Assembly: GCA_031082225.1 (NCBI GenBank)
Contig: JAVHLG010000024.1
Span: 1-54,413 of the forward strand
Source of the DNA: Desulfovibrionaceae bacterium
GTDB lineage: Bacteria; Desulfobacterota; Desulfovibrionia; Desulfovibrionales; Desulfovibrionaceae
Direction: 5' to 3'
Length of the DNA: 54,413 bases
Positions 9,064 to 18,680 of this stretch are shown here, piece after piece (positions within the stretch are counted from its first letter, which is position 1; each line of letters opens with the position of its first letter). The position numbers and the translations under genes were made by a program. The notes below the pieces were generated by a model. It was not told the DNA's origin. It did no database searches and was given only the letters and a program-made list of their open reading frames with translations.

Positions 9064-9387
9064 ATGGAGCCGAAAACGTATAAGATCGGCGAGGCAGCCC
9101 GGCTGTGCGGCGTCAAGCCCTTTGTCCTGCGCTTTTGGGAAAGCGAGTTCCCCGGCCTTTCCCCCATCCGCACCCCGAAAGGACAGCGGCTCTACACCGA
9201 CGAGCATGTCCGGCTCATCGCCCGCATCAAGGCCCTGCTCCATGAGCAAGGGCTGACCATTGAAGGCGCGCGCAAAAAACTCGCCGAGAAAGGTGACGCC
9301 GCCGAGCTGTTGCGTGCGCTGCACGCCGAACTCTCGGCCATCCGCGCCCTTCTGGCCCGCCCGGACGCCACCTCGGACCATACCTGA
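9064..9387 (+). CDS. MerR-family HTH regulator downstream of pheT
   Basis: About 107 residues from ATG 9064. The MerR winged helix is clear: YKIGEAARLCGVKPFVLRFWESEF, then GQRLYTDEHV and a dimerisation-helix region IKALLHEQGLTIEGARKKL. No C-terminal effector domain is visible, so the signal is unknown. TTG 9043, preceded by GGGGGA, is an alternative start adding seven residues. A small MerR protein after pheT is a common arrangement in this group; its targets cannot be read from the sequence. Confidence 0.85.
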   Translation: MEPKTYKIGEAARLCGVKPFVLRFWESEFPGLSPIRTPKGQRLYTDEHVRLIARIKALLHEQGLTIEGARKKLAEKGDAAELLRALHAELSAIRALLARPDATSDHT

Positions 9388-9447
9388 CGGCCCCTCGTGT
9401 CGTGTCCGTGAAAATCGAAGAGGCGAATTTACAAGATAACAAATTTG

Positions 9448-9473
9448 AAAGAGTTCTTTTTTTTCAAAAATAC
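9448..9473 (+). terminator. Possible terminator after the merR-like gene
   Basis: TTTGAAA and TTTCAAA form a weak stem around a run of eight Ts, in an AT-rich stretch 61 bases after the merR-like stop and just before the FecR-domain gene. Confidence 0.3.
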
Positions 9474-9514
9474 TGGCGTTTTTTTGGAAGCGACATCAGC
9501 GAAAGGATAGCGGC

Positions 9515-10258
9515 ATGACCCGGCGGATTCGCATTTCGATGACGGCAATGGCCCTGCTTCTGTGGCTTGGCGTCCTGCCCGCGCGCGGGGCGGACGAACC
9601 GGCCCTGGCCGCGGGCGTCATGGCGGACCTGCGCGGCATGGTCACCGCCCGCCAGGACGGCGGACAACCCCGCGCCATGGCCAAGGACGGCCCCGTGTTC
9701 GTGTCCGACGTCCTCTCCACCGGTCCGCAGGACAAGGGCAAGGTGGTCTTCGCCGACGATTCGGTGCTGGAGATCGGCCCGGACAGCGAGGTCCGCATCG
9801 CGGAATTCGCCTACGACACCGCAGACCGCGACAACTTCCGCCAGGGCATCCACATGGCCAAGGGGCTTTTCCGTTACGCCACGGGCAAGATCGTGGCCTA
9901 CGACCCGGACCGCCTGAAGATCGAATCCCCCCTGGCCAGCATCGGCATTCGCGGCACCACCACCGACCATCTGATCCAGGTCCGGGAAGAGATCAGAGAC
10001 GGCAGGCCCGAACGCGTCGTGGAAAACGAACTGCACGCCCTGCGCCAGTCCAAGTCCAAAACCGAGGTGGTGGTCACGCACCAAAACAAGCCCGTCCGCC
10101 TGAAAAAGGAGGACTCCGCCGCCGCCCTGGCCCCGAAAAAACCCGCCGTCACCCGGCCCCTGACCGCAGACGAAAAGAAGATCTTCGCCGAGATTCCCCT
10201 CTCCCCCGCCCCCTTCGACCCCAGACCGGGCCTGAGCCTTACGGGCGGCGGACAGTAG
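9515..10258 (+). CDS. Secreted FecR-domain protein
   Basis: 247 residues with a clear signal peptide (residues 1-26, hydrophobic core AMALLLWLGVLP, cut near ARGADE). Residues 35-150 match the FecR beta-domain pattern (VFVSDVLSTGPQDKG, then FADDSVLEIGPDSEVRI and SPLASIGIRGTTT). FecR domains occur in periplasmic sensors of iron transport but also in many stand-alone envelope proteins; no sigma factor or receptor gene is nearby, so a stand-alone envelope role is more likely. The tail is Lys/Ala/Pro-rich. AAAGGA lies seven bases before the ATG. Confidence 0.8.
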   Translation: MTRRIRISMTAMALLLWLGVLPARGADEPALAAGVMADLRGMVTARQDGGQPRAMAKDGPVFVSDVLSTGPQDKGKVVFADDSVLEIGPDSEVRIAEFAYDTADRDNFRQGIHMAKGLFRYATGKIVAYDPDRLKIESPLASIGIRGTTTDHLIQVREEIRDGRPERVVENELHALRQSKSKTEVVVTHQNKPVRLKKEDSAAALAPKKPAVTRPLTADEKKIFAEIPLSPAPFDPRPGLSLTGGGQ

Positions 10259-10279
10259 CCGCGCCCGGAGAGGAGGGCA

Positions 10280-10477
10280 TCACCAGCGCATGAGCGTCAC
10301 CACCAAAAGGCCGGTCAGGATGGCGGTCAGGCCCAGGCGGCGCAATTCCGGCGCGGGGCGCTCGGACAGAAAGCGCAGCACCTTGGGCATTTTTTCGGCC
10401 AGCAGAAAGTAGGGAAGGCCCTCCAGGATGAAGGCCAGGCCCAGGGCGGTGAGGAAGGTTTTCCAGTCGAAATCCAT
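10280..10477 (-). CDS. DUF2065 small inner-membrane protein
   Basis: 65 residues starting MDFDWKTFLTALGLAFILEGLPYFLL. It has two membrane helices, one near residues 5-26 and one at 45-62, and a conserved EGLPYF motif. The pattern matches the DUF2065 (YjeT-like) family, of unknown function. It converges with the FecR-domain gene, only 21 bases apart. Confidence 0.78.
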   Translation of the reverse strand: MDFDWKTFLTALGLAFILEGLPYFLLAEKMPKVLRFLSERPAPELRRLGLTAILTGLLVVTLMRW

Positions 10478-10652
10478 GTCCCCAGTATGCGATGGCGGCG
10501 GCCGGATGTAAACGGGCGCCCCTGGCCCAAGGCGACACGCCGCCTTGAAGGCCAGCCGGAAGTCCGGTAGTATTTCGCCTTTCCGGGGGAGGCCCCCTTT
10601 TTCGTGGACCGTCCGCCGGACATCAAGAAATACACCAGAAAAAGGATTCGCT

Positions 10653-11968
<1,316 letters not shown>

Positions 11969-11969
<1 letters not shown>

Positions 11970-12072
11970 TGCGGCGTTCACAAAAAACAGGTATGTTTTT
12001 TTGTGAAGACGAATCATTGATTCACGACATTGCTGTTTGCTGATCCATAGCGGAAAGTACCGACCGCAGCAC
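11969..12072. repeat. Dispersed MITE-like repeat, copy A
   Basis: 104 bases, about three-quarters identical to 44536-44637. The ends are imperfect inverted repeats (GTGCGGCGTTC at the left, GACCGCAGCAC at the right; 9 of 11 positions pair). The interior has a second palindrome, CACAAAAAAC..GTTTTTTTGTG. It begins on the TAG stop of the UDP-sugar dehydrogenase gene. It has no coding capacity, consistent with a miniature inverted-repeat element. Confidence 0.75.
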
Positions 12073-12158
12073 CTGTCCGGCGCGGGGAATGGCCCCGGTT
12101 CGCCGGGACCGGTCCGTTTTTTTGATACCCCATGGACATCCATGCCAAGGACGGCCCC

Positions 12159-12902
12159 ATGACCCTGCTTGTGGCCTGCGCCACCAGGACCGAACTTCGC
12201 GCCGCGCTGCCGGTCCTTTTTTCAGGCGACGCCCGGCCGCCCGGACAGGGCGGGGCGGTGCACGAGGTCTTTCCGGACCGGCCGGTCACGGTGCAGGGCC
12301 GGTCCGTCCTGGCCCTGTGCACCGGCGTGGGCCCCGTGGCCGCGGCAGCCGTCCTGGGCCGGGCCCTGGCCGGGCGGCCGGGCCTGACGGGGGTGATCCA
12401 GATCGGCGTGGCCGGGAGCTTCGACCTGGGCGCAGCGCCCATGGGCGGGGCATGGGCCGTGACCCGGGAGACCTGGCCCGAATACGGCTTGGCGGGCGCG
12501 GACGGCGTGGCCCCCCGGGGCATCGGCCTGCCCATGGCCGCAACCGGCGACGGCCCGGTGCACGAGACCCTGGACCTCGACCCTGACGCGGCGGCCAGGG
12601 CCATGGGCCTGGCCCTTCCCGCCTCCTTCGGCCGGGCCGCGTCCCTGACCGTGGCCGGGGTGACCGGGACCATGGAGCGGGCGGCCCGGCTGTATCGAAT
12701 CCACGGCGCCCTGCTGGAGAACATGGAGGGGTTCGCCGCGGCCCTGGCCTGCCGCCTGTCCGGGACGCCCTTTTTGCAGATCCGCACGGTCTCCAACCTG
12801 GTGGGCAGCCGCCAGCCCGGACACTGGGATCTGAAAAAGGCCCTGGCCAGCCTCAAACCGGCCCTGGACCGGCTTTTTGGGGACGTCGTATGCGACGTCT
12901 GA
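12159..12902 (+). CDS. mqnB: Futalosine hydrolase
   Basis: 247 residues from ATG 12159 (AAGGA eight bases upstream; ATG 12132 is possible). It is a nucleoside-phosphorylase fold: CTGVGPVAAA near the N-terminus, IGVAGSFDLG for ribose and purine binding, and ENMEGFAAALA near residue 190. MqnB removes hypoxanthine from futalosine in the alternative menaquinone route. It overlaps mqnD by 13 bases and is followed by a polyprenyl synthase gene, which strongly supports the MqnB assignment over MTA/SAH nucleosidase. Confidence 0.9.
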   Translation: MTLLVACATRTELRAALPVLFSGDARPPGQGGAVHEVFPDRPVTVQGRSVLALCTGVGPVAAAAVLGRALAGRPGLTGVIQIGVAGSFDLGAAPMGGAWAVTRETWPEYGLAGADGVAPRGIGLPMAATGDGPVHETLDLDPDAAARAMGLALPASFGRAASLTVAGVTGTMERAARLYRIHGALLENMEGFAAALACRLSGTPFLQIRTVSNLVGSRQPGHWDLKKALASLKPALDRLFGDVVCDV

Positions 12903-13747
12903 CCGTGGCCGTCTCCCCCTGTCCCAACGACACGGCCATCTTCGGGGCCTGGATGCTGGGACGCGTGCCGGACGCCCCCCCGGCGGACTTCGTCTTTCTC
13001 GACGTGGAGAACTTAAACGAGGCCGCCCTGTCCGGCCGCTTTGACATCATCAAGGTTTCGGCCGCCGTGGGCCTGGAAGTGGGCGAGACCTGCCGCATCC
13101 TGCCTGCGGGCGCGGCCTTCGGCCTTTGCGTCGGGCCCAAACTGGCCGTACCCCAGGGGCTGGCCGGGGATCGCCGCCCGGACACCGTGATCGTGCCCGG
13201 CCTTCTGACCACGGCGGCCAGGCTTCTGCGCGCCGCCCTGGCCGACCCGGCCGTGGCCGCCCTGCCCGGCATCCCCGGGCCTGACGCGGCCTTTCTCCCC
13301 GTGCGCTACGACCGGGTGGCCGAAACCGCCGCCCGGGGCCACGCCGCCGCCCTGCTCATCCACGAGACGGCCCTGGCCCCGCAGCGCCACGGCCTGCGCA
13401 CAATCCTGGACCTGGGCCGCTGGTGGGACGAAAAAACCGGCGGCCTGCCCGTGCCCCTGGGGGTCATCGTGGGCCGCACCCGCCTTGGCGAAAAAACCCT
13501 GCGCGCCGCCGCCCGAAGCATACGGCGCAGCCTGGAGACGGCCCTGGCCGATCCCGCTGCGGTCCTGCCCCTCATTTCGGCCCTGGCCGTTGAAAAGGAC
13601 GGGGGCGTCGTCACGGCCCATATCAAGGCCTACGTCAACGACCTGTCCCGGGACATGGGCGCATCCGGGGAAAAGGCCCTGGCCGCCCTGGCCGCCATGG
13701 GGAAATGCCCGGCATCCCCCTTGCCAGTCCTCGGGAAATCCTGGTAG
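12890..13747 (+). CDS. mqnD: 1,4-dihydroxy-6-naphthoate synthase
   Basis: 285 residues. The N-terminal motif SPCPNDTAIF is the MqnD signature (MqnA lacks it). The fold is a periplasmic-binding-protein type lyase; a conserved basic and His-rich region lies near LLIHETALAPQRHG. MqnD converts cyclic de-hypoxanthine futalosine to 1,4-dihydroxy-6-naphthoate. ATG 12890 lies within the end of mqnB, so the two are translationally coupled. Confidence 0.93.
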   Translation: MRRLTVAVSPCPNDTAIFGAWMLGRVPDAPPADFVFLDVENLNEAALSGRFDIIKVSAAVGLEVGETCRILPAGAAFGLCVGPKLAVPQGLAGDRRPDTVIVPGLLTTAARLLRAALADPAVAALPGIPGPDAAFLPVRYDRVAETAARGHAAALLIHETALAPQRHGLRTILDLGRWWDEKTGGLPVPLGVIVGRTRLGEKTLRAAARSIRRSLETALADPAAVLPLISALAVEKDGGVVTAHIKAYVNDLSRDMGASGEKALAALAAMGKCPASPLPVLGKSW

Positions 13748-13757
13748 AGCCCCGTCG

Positions 13758-14726
13758 ATGAATCCGCTTGAGCGTTTCCACGCGCAGGAACTCCCCCGCA
13801 TAAACCGCTTCCTGGAGGACCAGGCCGAGCGGATGCACGTCTCCGTCCGCCCCACGGTGCGCCATGTGTTTGAGGCCGGCGGCAAGCGCCTGCGGCCCAT
13901 ACTGACCATCCTCATGGCCCGGGTCCTGGGCTGCCGGGACAGGGACATCCTGCCCCTGGCCTGTTCCCTGGAGCTTTTGCATTCCGCCACGCTCCTGCAC
14001 GACGACATCCTCGACGGGGCCACCATCCGGCGCGGTCGGCAGACCGCCCATACCCTTTTCGGCGCCACCCACACCATCCTGGTAGGCGACGCGCTTTTGG
14101 CCCTGGCCAACCGGCTGGTGGCCGAATACGGCGTTCCGGCCCTGACCCGGCACCTGTCCGAGGCGCTTTTGCGCACGGCCACCGGCGAGATCCAGGAGAT
14201 CGCCCACCTGCGCGACACGGATCTGGCCATCGCCACCTATTACGAGATCATCACCGGCAAGACCGCCTTTCTCATCCAGGCCGCCTGCCGCTGCGGGGCC
14301 GTCTTCGCCGGGGCCGGCGACGATCTGGAGGAGGCCGCTGCGGACTTCGGCCTGTGTCTGGGCATCGCCTTCCAGCTCGTGGACGACGCCCTGGACTACA
14401 CCTCCCCGTCCTCGGTCTCGGGCAAGCCTGCGGCCTCGGACCTCAAGGAGGGCAAGGTCACCCTGCCGCTTTTGCTGTTCCTGGCCGACCTGGATCCCGG
14501 GGAACGTCGCCGTCTGGCCGAAGATTTCAAACAGGACCGGCTGTCGCCGGAAGACCTGGAGAACCTGCGGGAAACCATCGTTTCCGGCGGATATGCGGAC
14601 AAGACCCGCGAGGCGGCCGCCTCGTACCTGGCCCGGGCCGAAACGGCGCTTGCCCCCTTTCCGGCCTCGCCGGAGCGGGACATGCTGGCCCTGGCCCTGG
14701 GCCCCATGCTCGACCGGAAAAAATAG
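13758..14726 (+). CDS. Long-chain polyprenyl diphosphate synthase
   Basis: 322 residues. Both aspartate-rich motifs are intact: HDDILDGATIRRG (first DDxxD) and FQLVDDALDY (second). GGKRLRP near residue 37 binds isopentenyl diphosphate. The residues before the first motif (SLELLHSATLLHDD) match the octaprenyl/heptaprenyl type rather than the farnesyl type. It is 10 bases after mqnD, so it most likely makes the menaquinone side chain. Chain length cannot be read reliably from the sequence. Confidence 0.9.
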   Translation: MNPLERFHAQELPRINRFLEDQAERMHVSVRPTVRHVFEAGGKRLRPILTILMARVLGCRDRDILPLACSLELLHSATLLHDDILDGATIRRGRQTAHTLFGATHTILVGDALLALANRLVAEYGVPALTRHLSEALLRTATGEIQEIAHLRDTDLAIATYYEIITGKTAFLIQAACRCGAVFAGAGDDLEEAAADFGLCLGIAFQLVDDALDYTSPSSVSGKPAASDLKEGKVTLPLLLFLADLDPGERRRLAEDFKQDRLSPEDLENLRETIVSGGYADKTREAAASYLARAETALAPFPASPERDMLALALGPMLDRKK

Positions 14727-14864
14727 GCCGGGCATCCGCGCGAGACGGTATCCGGGCGGCCCGGCGTGCGGCGGCCCACGCGCCGGACCCTGGCCGCGCA
14801 TGTCGCCGGTTGTGCCCGCAGCCCGAAACCCTCCCGCCTTCACCCCCTTGCAAGGATGACTGCC

Positions 14865-17800
14865 ATGCTTTTTCGCGTCGAAGTGGGACAACGGCCAGAC
14901 GTTCGCGATGTCATGGGCGAAAAGACCGCCCGCAAAATCAAAAACGAACTCGGTCTGGCCATCGGCGGCGTGGATCTGGTGCGGGTGTTCACCCTGGAGG
15001 GCCTTGACCGGGATGAGGCCGAAGCCCTGCTGGCCGCCCACGCCCTGCATGATCCCGTGCTGCATGTGGCCTGCCTCGATCCCCTGCCCCTGTCCGACCC
15101 CGCCCCGGATTTCATCCTGGAGGTGGCGTTTCGGCCCGGGGTCACGGACAACGAGGGCCGCACGGCCAGGGAGACCGCCGCCCTGGTCCTGGGGCTCTCC
15201 CCCGGACGGGCCGAAAAGGCCGCCGTGTACACCGCCGCCCAGTACCGCCTGCGCGGCGTCGCCGACCTGGACACGGCCCGGCGCATCGGCCGCGACCTTT
15301 TGGCCAACGAGCTCATCCAGCGCTTCGAGATCAAGAGCGCGGCCCAGTGGCGGGCCGAACCGGGATTCGCCCCCCGGGCCGCCCGGGTTACGGGACAGGC
15401 CTCGGACGACGTGGCCGCCATCAATCTCTTCGCCATGGACGACGACGCCCTTGCGGCCTTTAGCCGGGACAACGTCCTGGCCTTAAGCCTCGTGGAGATG
15501 CGGGCCATCCGCGACCACTACGCCGACCCGGCCGTGGCCCAGGCCCGGAAAAGCGCCGGGCTGCCGACCCTGCCCACGGACGCCGAGATCGAGGTGCTGG
15601 CCCAGACCTGGTCCGAGCACTGCAAGCACAAGATCTTTGGCGCGACCATCGACTACCAGGACCGGGAAAAGGGCCTGCGCACGTCCCTGACCAGCCTCTA
15701 CAAGACCTGCATCCAGGGCAGCACGGCCGACATCCGGCGCGAACTGGGGGAAAAGGATTTCTGCCTGTCGGTCTTCACGGACAACGCCGGGGTGGTGCGC
15801 TTCACCGACACCCATCACGTGTGCATCAAGGTGGAGACCCACAACAGCCCCTCGGCCCTGGACCCTTACGGCGGCGCGCTGACCGGCATCGTGGGGGTCA
15901 ACCGCGACCCCATGGGCACCGGGCTTGGGGCCAACCTTTTGTGCAACACCGACGTGTTCTGCTTCGCCTCGCCCTTTCACCAGGGGGAACTGCCCCCCAG
16001 GCTCCTGCATCCGCGCCGGGTTTTTGAGGGCGTGCGCGAGGGCGTGGAGCACGGCGGCAACAAGTCCGGCATCCCCACGGTCAACGGCTCCATCGTCTTC
16101 GACGAGCGCTACCTGGGCAAGCCCCTGGTCTTTTGCGGCACCGTGGGCCTTTTGCCGGTCACCGTGACCGGACGCCCCAGCCATCTGAAAAAAGCCCGGC
16201 CCGGTGACGCCATCGTCATGACCGGCGGCCGCATCGGCAAGGACGGCATCCACGGCGCGACCTTTTCCTCCGAGGAGCTGCATGAGGGCTCCCCGGCCAC
16301 GGCCGTGCAGATCGGCGACCCCATCACCCAGCGCAAGATGTACGACTTCCTCATGCGCGCCCGGGACATGGGCCTGTATAGCGCCATCACCGACAACGGC
16401 GCGGGCGGCCTGTCCTCGTCCGTGGGCGAGATGGCCCAGGACAGCGGCGGCTGCGACCTGGATCTGTCCCGGGCCCCGCTCAAGTACGACGGGCTTCGGC
16501 CCTGGGAGGTGCTGTTGTCCGAGGCCCAGGAGCGCATGACCCTGGCCGTGCCAAAAAAGCACCTGAAGACCTTCCTGGATCTGGCGAAAGAGATGGACGT
16601 CCTGGCCACCGAGCTTGGCGCGTTCACCGACTCCGGGGTCTTTTTCGTGCGCCATGGGGAGAAGCCCGTGGCCCGGCTGCCCATGGACTTCATGCACCAC
16701 GGCGCGCCGACCATGCATCTTTCCGCCGTGTGGGAGCGTCCGGAGACGGCCGCCACCGCCGTCCCCCATGTCCCGGCCGGAGAACAGGGGGCGCTTCTTC
16801 GCCGCATGCTCGGGCGTCTCAACATCTGCAGCAAGGACTATGTGGTGCGCCAGTACGACCATGAGGTCAAAGGGGCCAGCGTGGTCAAGCCCATGGTCGG
16901 GGCCAGGCGCGACGGCCCGTCCGACGCCGGGGTGCTGCGGCCCGTGTTGTCGCGGCCCGAGGGACTGGTTCTGTCCCACGGCATCTGCCCCAAATATTCC
17001 GATCTCGACGCCTACTGGATGATGGCCAACGCCATTGACGAGGCCGTGCGCAACGCCGTGGCCGTGGGCGCGGACCCGGACCGGATGGCCGGGGTGGACA
17101 ATTTCTGCTGGTGCGACCCGGTTGAGTCCGAAAAGACCCCGGACGGCCGCTACAAGCTGGCCCAACTGGTGCGGGCCAACCTGGCCCTGGCCCATTTCTG
17201 CCGGGCCTACCGCCTGCCCTGCGTGTCCGGCAAGGACTCCATGAAAAACGACTACACCGGCGGCGGCCACAAGATCTCCATCCCGCCCACGGTGCTGTTC
17301 ACGGTCATGGGGTACATGCCCAAGGCCCACACGGCCGTGACCTCGGACTTCAAGACCCCCGGGGATCTGATCTACCTGCTCGGGAGCACGGCCCCGGAAT
17401 GCGGCGGATCGGAGATTGCCGCGGAGATGGGATTCACCTCGTCCGCCGTGCCCCATGTGGACGCCCTGGCCGCCGCCGCGCGCTACCGGGCCCTGCACGC
17501 GGCCATCCGGGCCGGGCTGGTCACGGCCTGCCACGACCTCTCGGACGGAGGGCTCGGCGTGGCCCTGGCCGAAATGGCCATCGGCGGCCGACTGGGCTGC
17601 GAGGTGGACGTGGCCCTGGCCCCCACGGCGGGACTGTATTGCGGCCCTGCGGCCATGACCGACGTGGAGATGCTGTATGCCGAGTCCGCCGGGCGGCTTT
17701 TTGTCACCGTGCGTCCCGGGAACCGCGCAGCCTTCGAGGCGCGGTTCGCCGGGCAGGCCGCCGCCTGCCTGGGCCGGGTGACGGACACGGACGCGGTCCT

Positions 17801-17882
17801 CGTGGCCCGGGGAGAGCGGCCCCTGATCCGCGAGGCCGTGGCGGACCTGGTCCTGGCCTTCACAAAAACCCTGTCCTGGTAG
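14865..17882 (+). CDS. purL: Phosphoribosylformylglycinamidine synthase, PurS-PurL fusion
   Basis: 1005 residues. The N-terminal 190 residues show two PurS-like halves (MLFRVEVGQRPDVRD and ILEVAFRPGVTDNEGRTARE), then the PurL catalytic region: AQTWSEHCKHK, IKVETHNSPSALDPYGGA, the NGGIPTVNGSI-like segment, TDNGAGGLSSSVGEM and VSGKDSMKNDY. There is no C-terminal glutaminase domain, so a separate PurQ must supply ammonia. It catalyses the ATP-dependent FGAR to FGAM step of purine synthesis. ATG 14865 has AAGG upstream; ATG 14856 is an alternative start. Confidence 0.93.
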   Translation: MLFRVEVGQRPDVRDVMGEKTARKIKNELGLAIGGVDLVRVFTLEGLDRDEAEALLAAHALHDPVLHVACLDPLPLSDPAPDFILEVAFRPGVTDNEGRTARETAALVLGLSPGRAEKAAVYTAAQYRLRGVADLDTARRIGRDLLANELIQRFEIKSAAQWRAEPGFAPRAARVTGQASDDVAAINLFAMDDDALAAFSRDNVLALSLVEMRAIRDHYADPAVAQARKSAGLPTLPTDAEIEVLAQTWSEHCKHKIFGATIDYQDREKGLRTSLTSLYKTCIQGSTADIRRELGEKDFCLSVFTDNAGVVRFTDTHHVCIKVETHNSPSALDPYGGALTGIVGVNRDPMGTGLGANLLCNTDVFCFASPFHQGELPPRLLHPRRVFEGVREGVEHGGNKSGIPTVNGSIVFDERYLGKPLVFCGTVGLLPVTVTGRPSHLKKARPGDAIVMTGGRIGKDGIHGATFSSEELHEGSPATAVQIGDPITQRKMYDFLMRARDMGLYSAITDNGAGGLSSSVGEMAQDSGGCDLDLSRAPLKYDGLRPWEVLLSEAQERMTLAVPKKHLKTFLDLAKEMDVLATELGAFTDSGVFFVRHGEKPVARLPMDFMHHGAPTMHLSAVWERPETAATAVPHVPAGEQGALLRRMLGRLNICSKDYVVRQYDHEVKGASVVKPMVGARRDGPSDAGVLRPVLSRPEGLVLSHGICPKYSDLDAYWMMANAIDEAVRNAVAVGADPDRMAGVDNFCWCDPVESEKTPDGRYKLAQLVRANLALAHFCRAYRLPCVSGKDSMKNDYTGGGHKISIPPTVLFTVMGYMPKAHTAVTSDFKTPGDLIYLLGSTAPECGGSEIAAEMGFTSSAVPHVDALAAAARYRALHAAIRAGLVTACHDLSDGGLGVALAEMAIGGRLGCEVDVALAPTAGLYCGPAAMTDVEMLYAESAGRLFVTVRPGNRAAFEARFAGQAAACLGRVTDTDAVLVARGERPLIREAVADLVLAFTKTLSW

Positions 17883-18094
17883 GGACTTTTCCTTTCCGCC
17901 CGGAGGCGGGCATCCTGCCCCGCCGCACCGCGAGTCCTTCCCGGCCCGTCCCTGCCGTCTGAAATACGACCCAGGCAGGGGCGGGCCCCGTCATTGCCGA
18001 CGTCCCTGTACGTCCCCCCAAAAATATTTCGCAAAGTATTTTCAAAAAAGCCCATCATACGATACCTTTCCCGGGGGACACGGAGAAAAAAACG

Positions 18095-18143
18095 CCAACA
18101 TCGCGTGTTGGTTGTTGTCACAACCGCCAGCCTCGCGTACATG
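18095..18143 (+). promoter_or_regulatory. Palindrome and candidate promoter before the cytochrome-chemoreceptor operon
   Basis: A perfect palindrome CCAACA-TCGCG-TGTTGG (18095-18111) lies just before TTGTCA (18115-18120), a 17-base spacer and TACATG (18138-18143). It could be an activator or repressor site next to a weak promoter. The remaining 17883-18094 stretch shows only AT-rich tracts and weak hairpins. Confidence 0.35.
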
Positions 18144-18173
18144 TGAAGGAATTATCATGAAGGAGGCACACCC

Positions 18174-18671
18174 ATGCCTGTCGCCCGTTTCCCAGCCATT
18201 CTCGCCGGGCTGGCATTAGTCGCGTCTTTCGCCTGGGTTCCAGCGGGATTCACCCAGCAACCTGACAGCGCGGCGGCCCCCGAGGCCGTCTACGTCGGCT
18301 CGGACGCCTGCGCCTCCTGCCATGACGCCCAGTTTGCGACCTATTCCAAGTATTCGAAAAAGGCCCATTCCTCAAAAAGCGTACAGATCATGGCCTCGGA
18401 CCTGACCGAGGAGGAACTGCGCGGCTGCTACGGATGCCACACCACGGGCTACGGCAAACCCGGCGGGTTCCAAAGCTTCTCGGCCACGCCCGGCCTGGCC
18501 AACGCCGGGTGCGAGGTCTGTCACGGCCCGGGTTCGGCCCATGCCGAGTCCGGGGGAGACGCCTCGCTGATCAAGGGCAAGCTGACCATGGCCGACTGCG
18601 AGTCCTGCCACAGCGCCGAGCGGGTTGCGGCGTTCAATTTCAAGCCCATGCTCTACGCTGGCGCGCACTAG
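18174..18671 (+). CDS. Periplasmic tetrahaem cytochrome c
   Basis: 165 residues with a signal peptide (about 1-27) and four CxxCH haem sites: CASCH (46-50), CYGCH (85-89), CEVCH (113-117) and CESCH (142-146). The spacing, with the first haem followed by a long Lys-rich loop, resembles the cytochrome c554/multihaem family rather than cytochrome c3. AAGGAGG lies before the ATG. The gene is nine bases before a haem-containing chemoreceptor, so it probably exchanges electrons with, or reports redox state to, that receptor. The exact partner is unknown. Confidence 0.88.
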   Translation: MPVARFPAILAGLALVASFAWVPAGFTQQPDSAAAPEAVYVGSDACASCHDAQFATYSKYSKKAHSSKSVQIMASDLTEEELRGCYGCHTTGYGKPGGFQSFSATPGLANAGCEVCHGPGSAHAESGGDASLIKGKLTMADCESCHSAERVAAFNFKPMLYAGAH

Positions 18672-18680
18672 GAGATGCCC

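Noticed and set aside
15483-17534. 683-codon minus-strand frame opposite purL
   Set aside because: High GC makes long antisense frames common; the plus strand carries the full PurL motif set, and this translation is Gly/His/Gln-rich and without domains.
16282-17962. Arg/Pro-rich plus-strand frames overlapping purL
   Set aside because: Out-of-frame shadows of the GC-rich purL gene.
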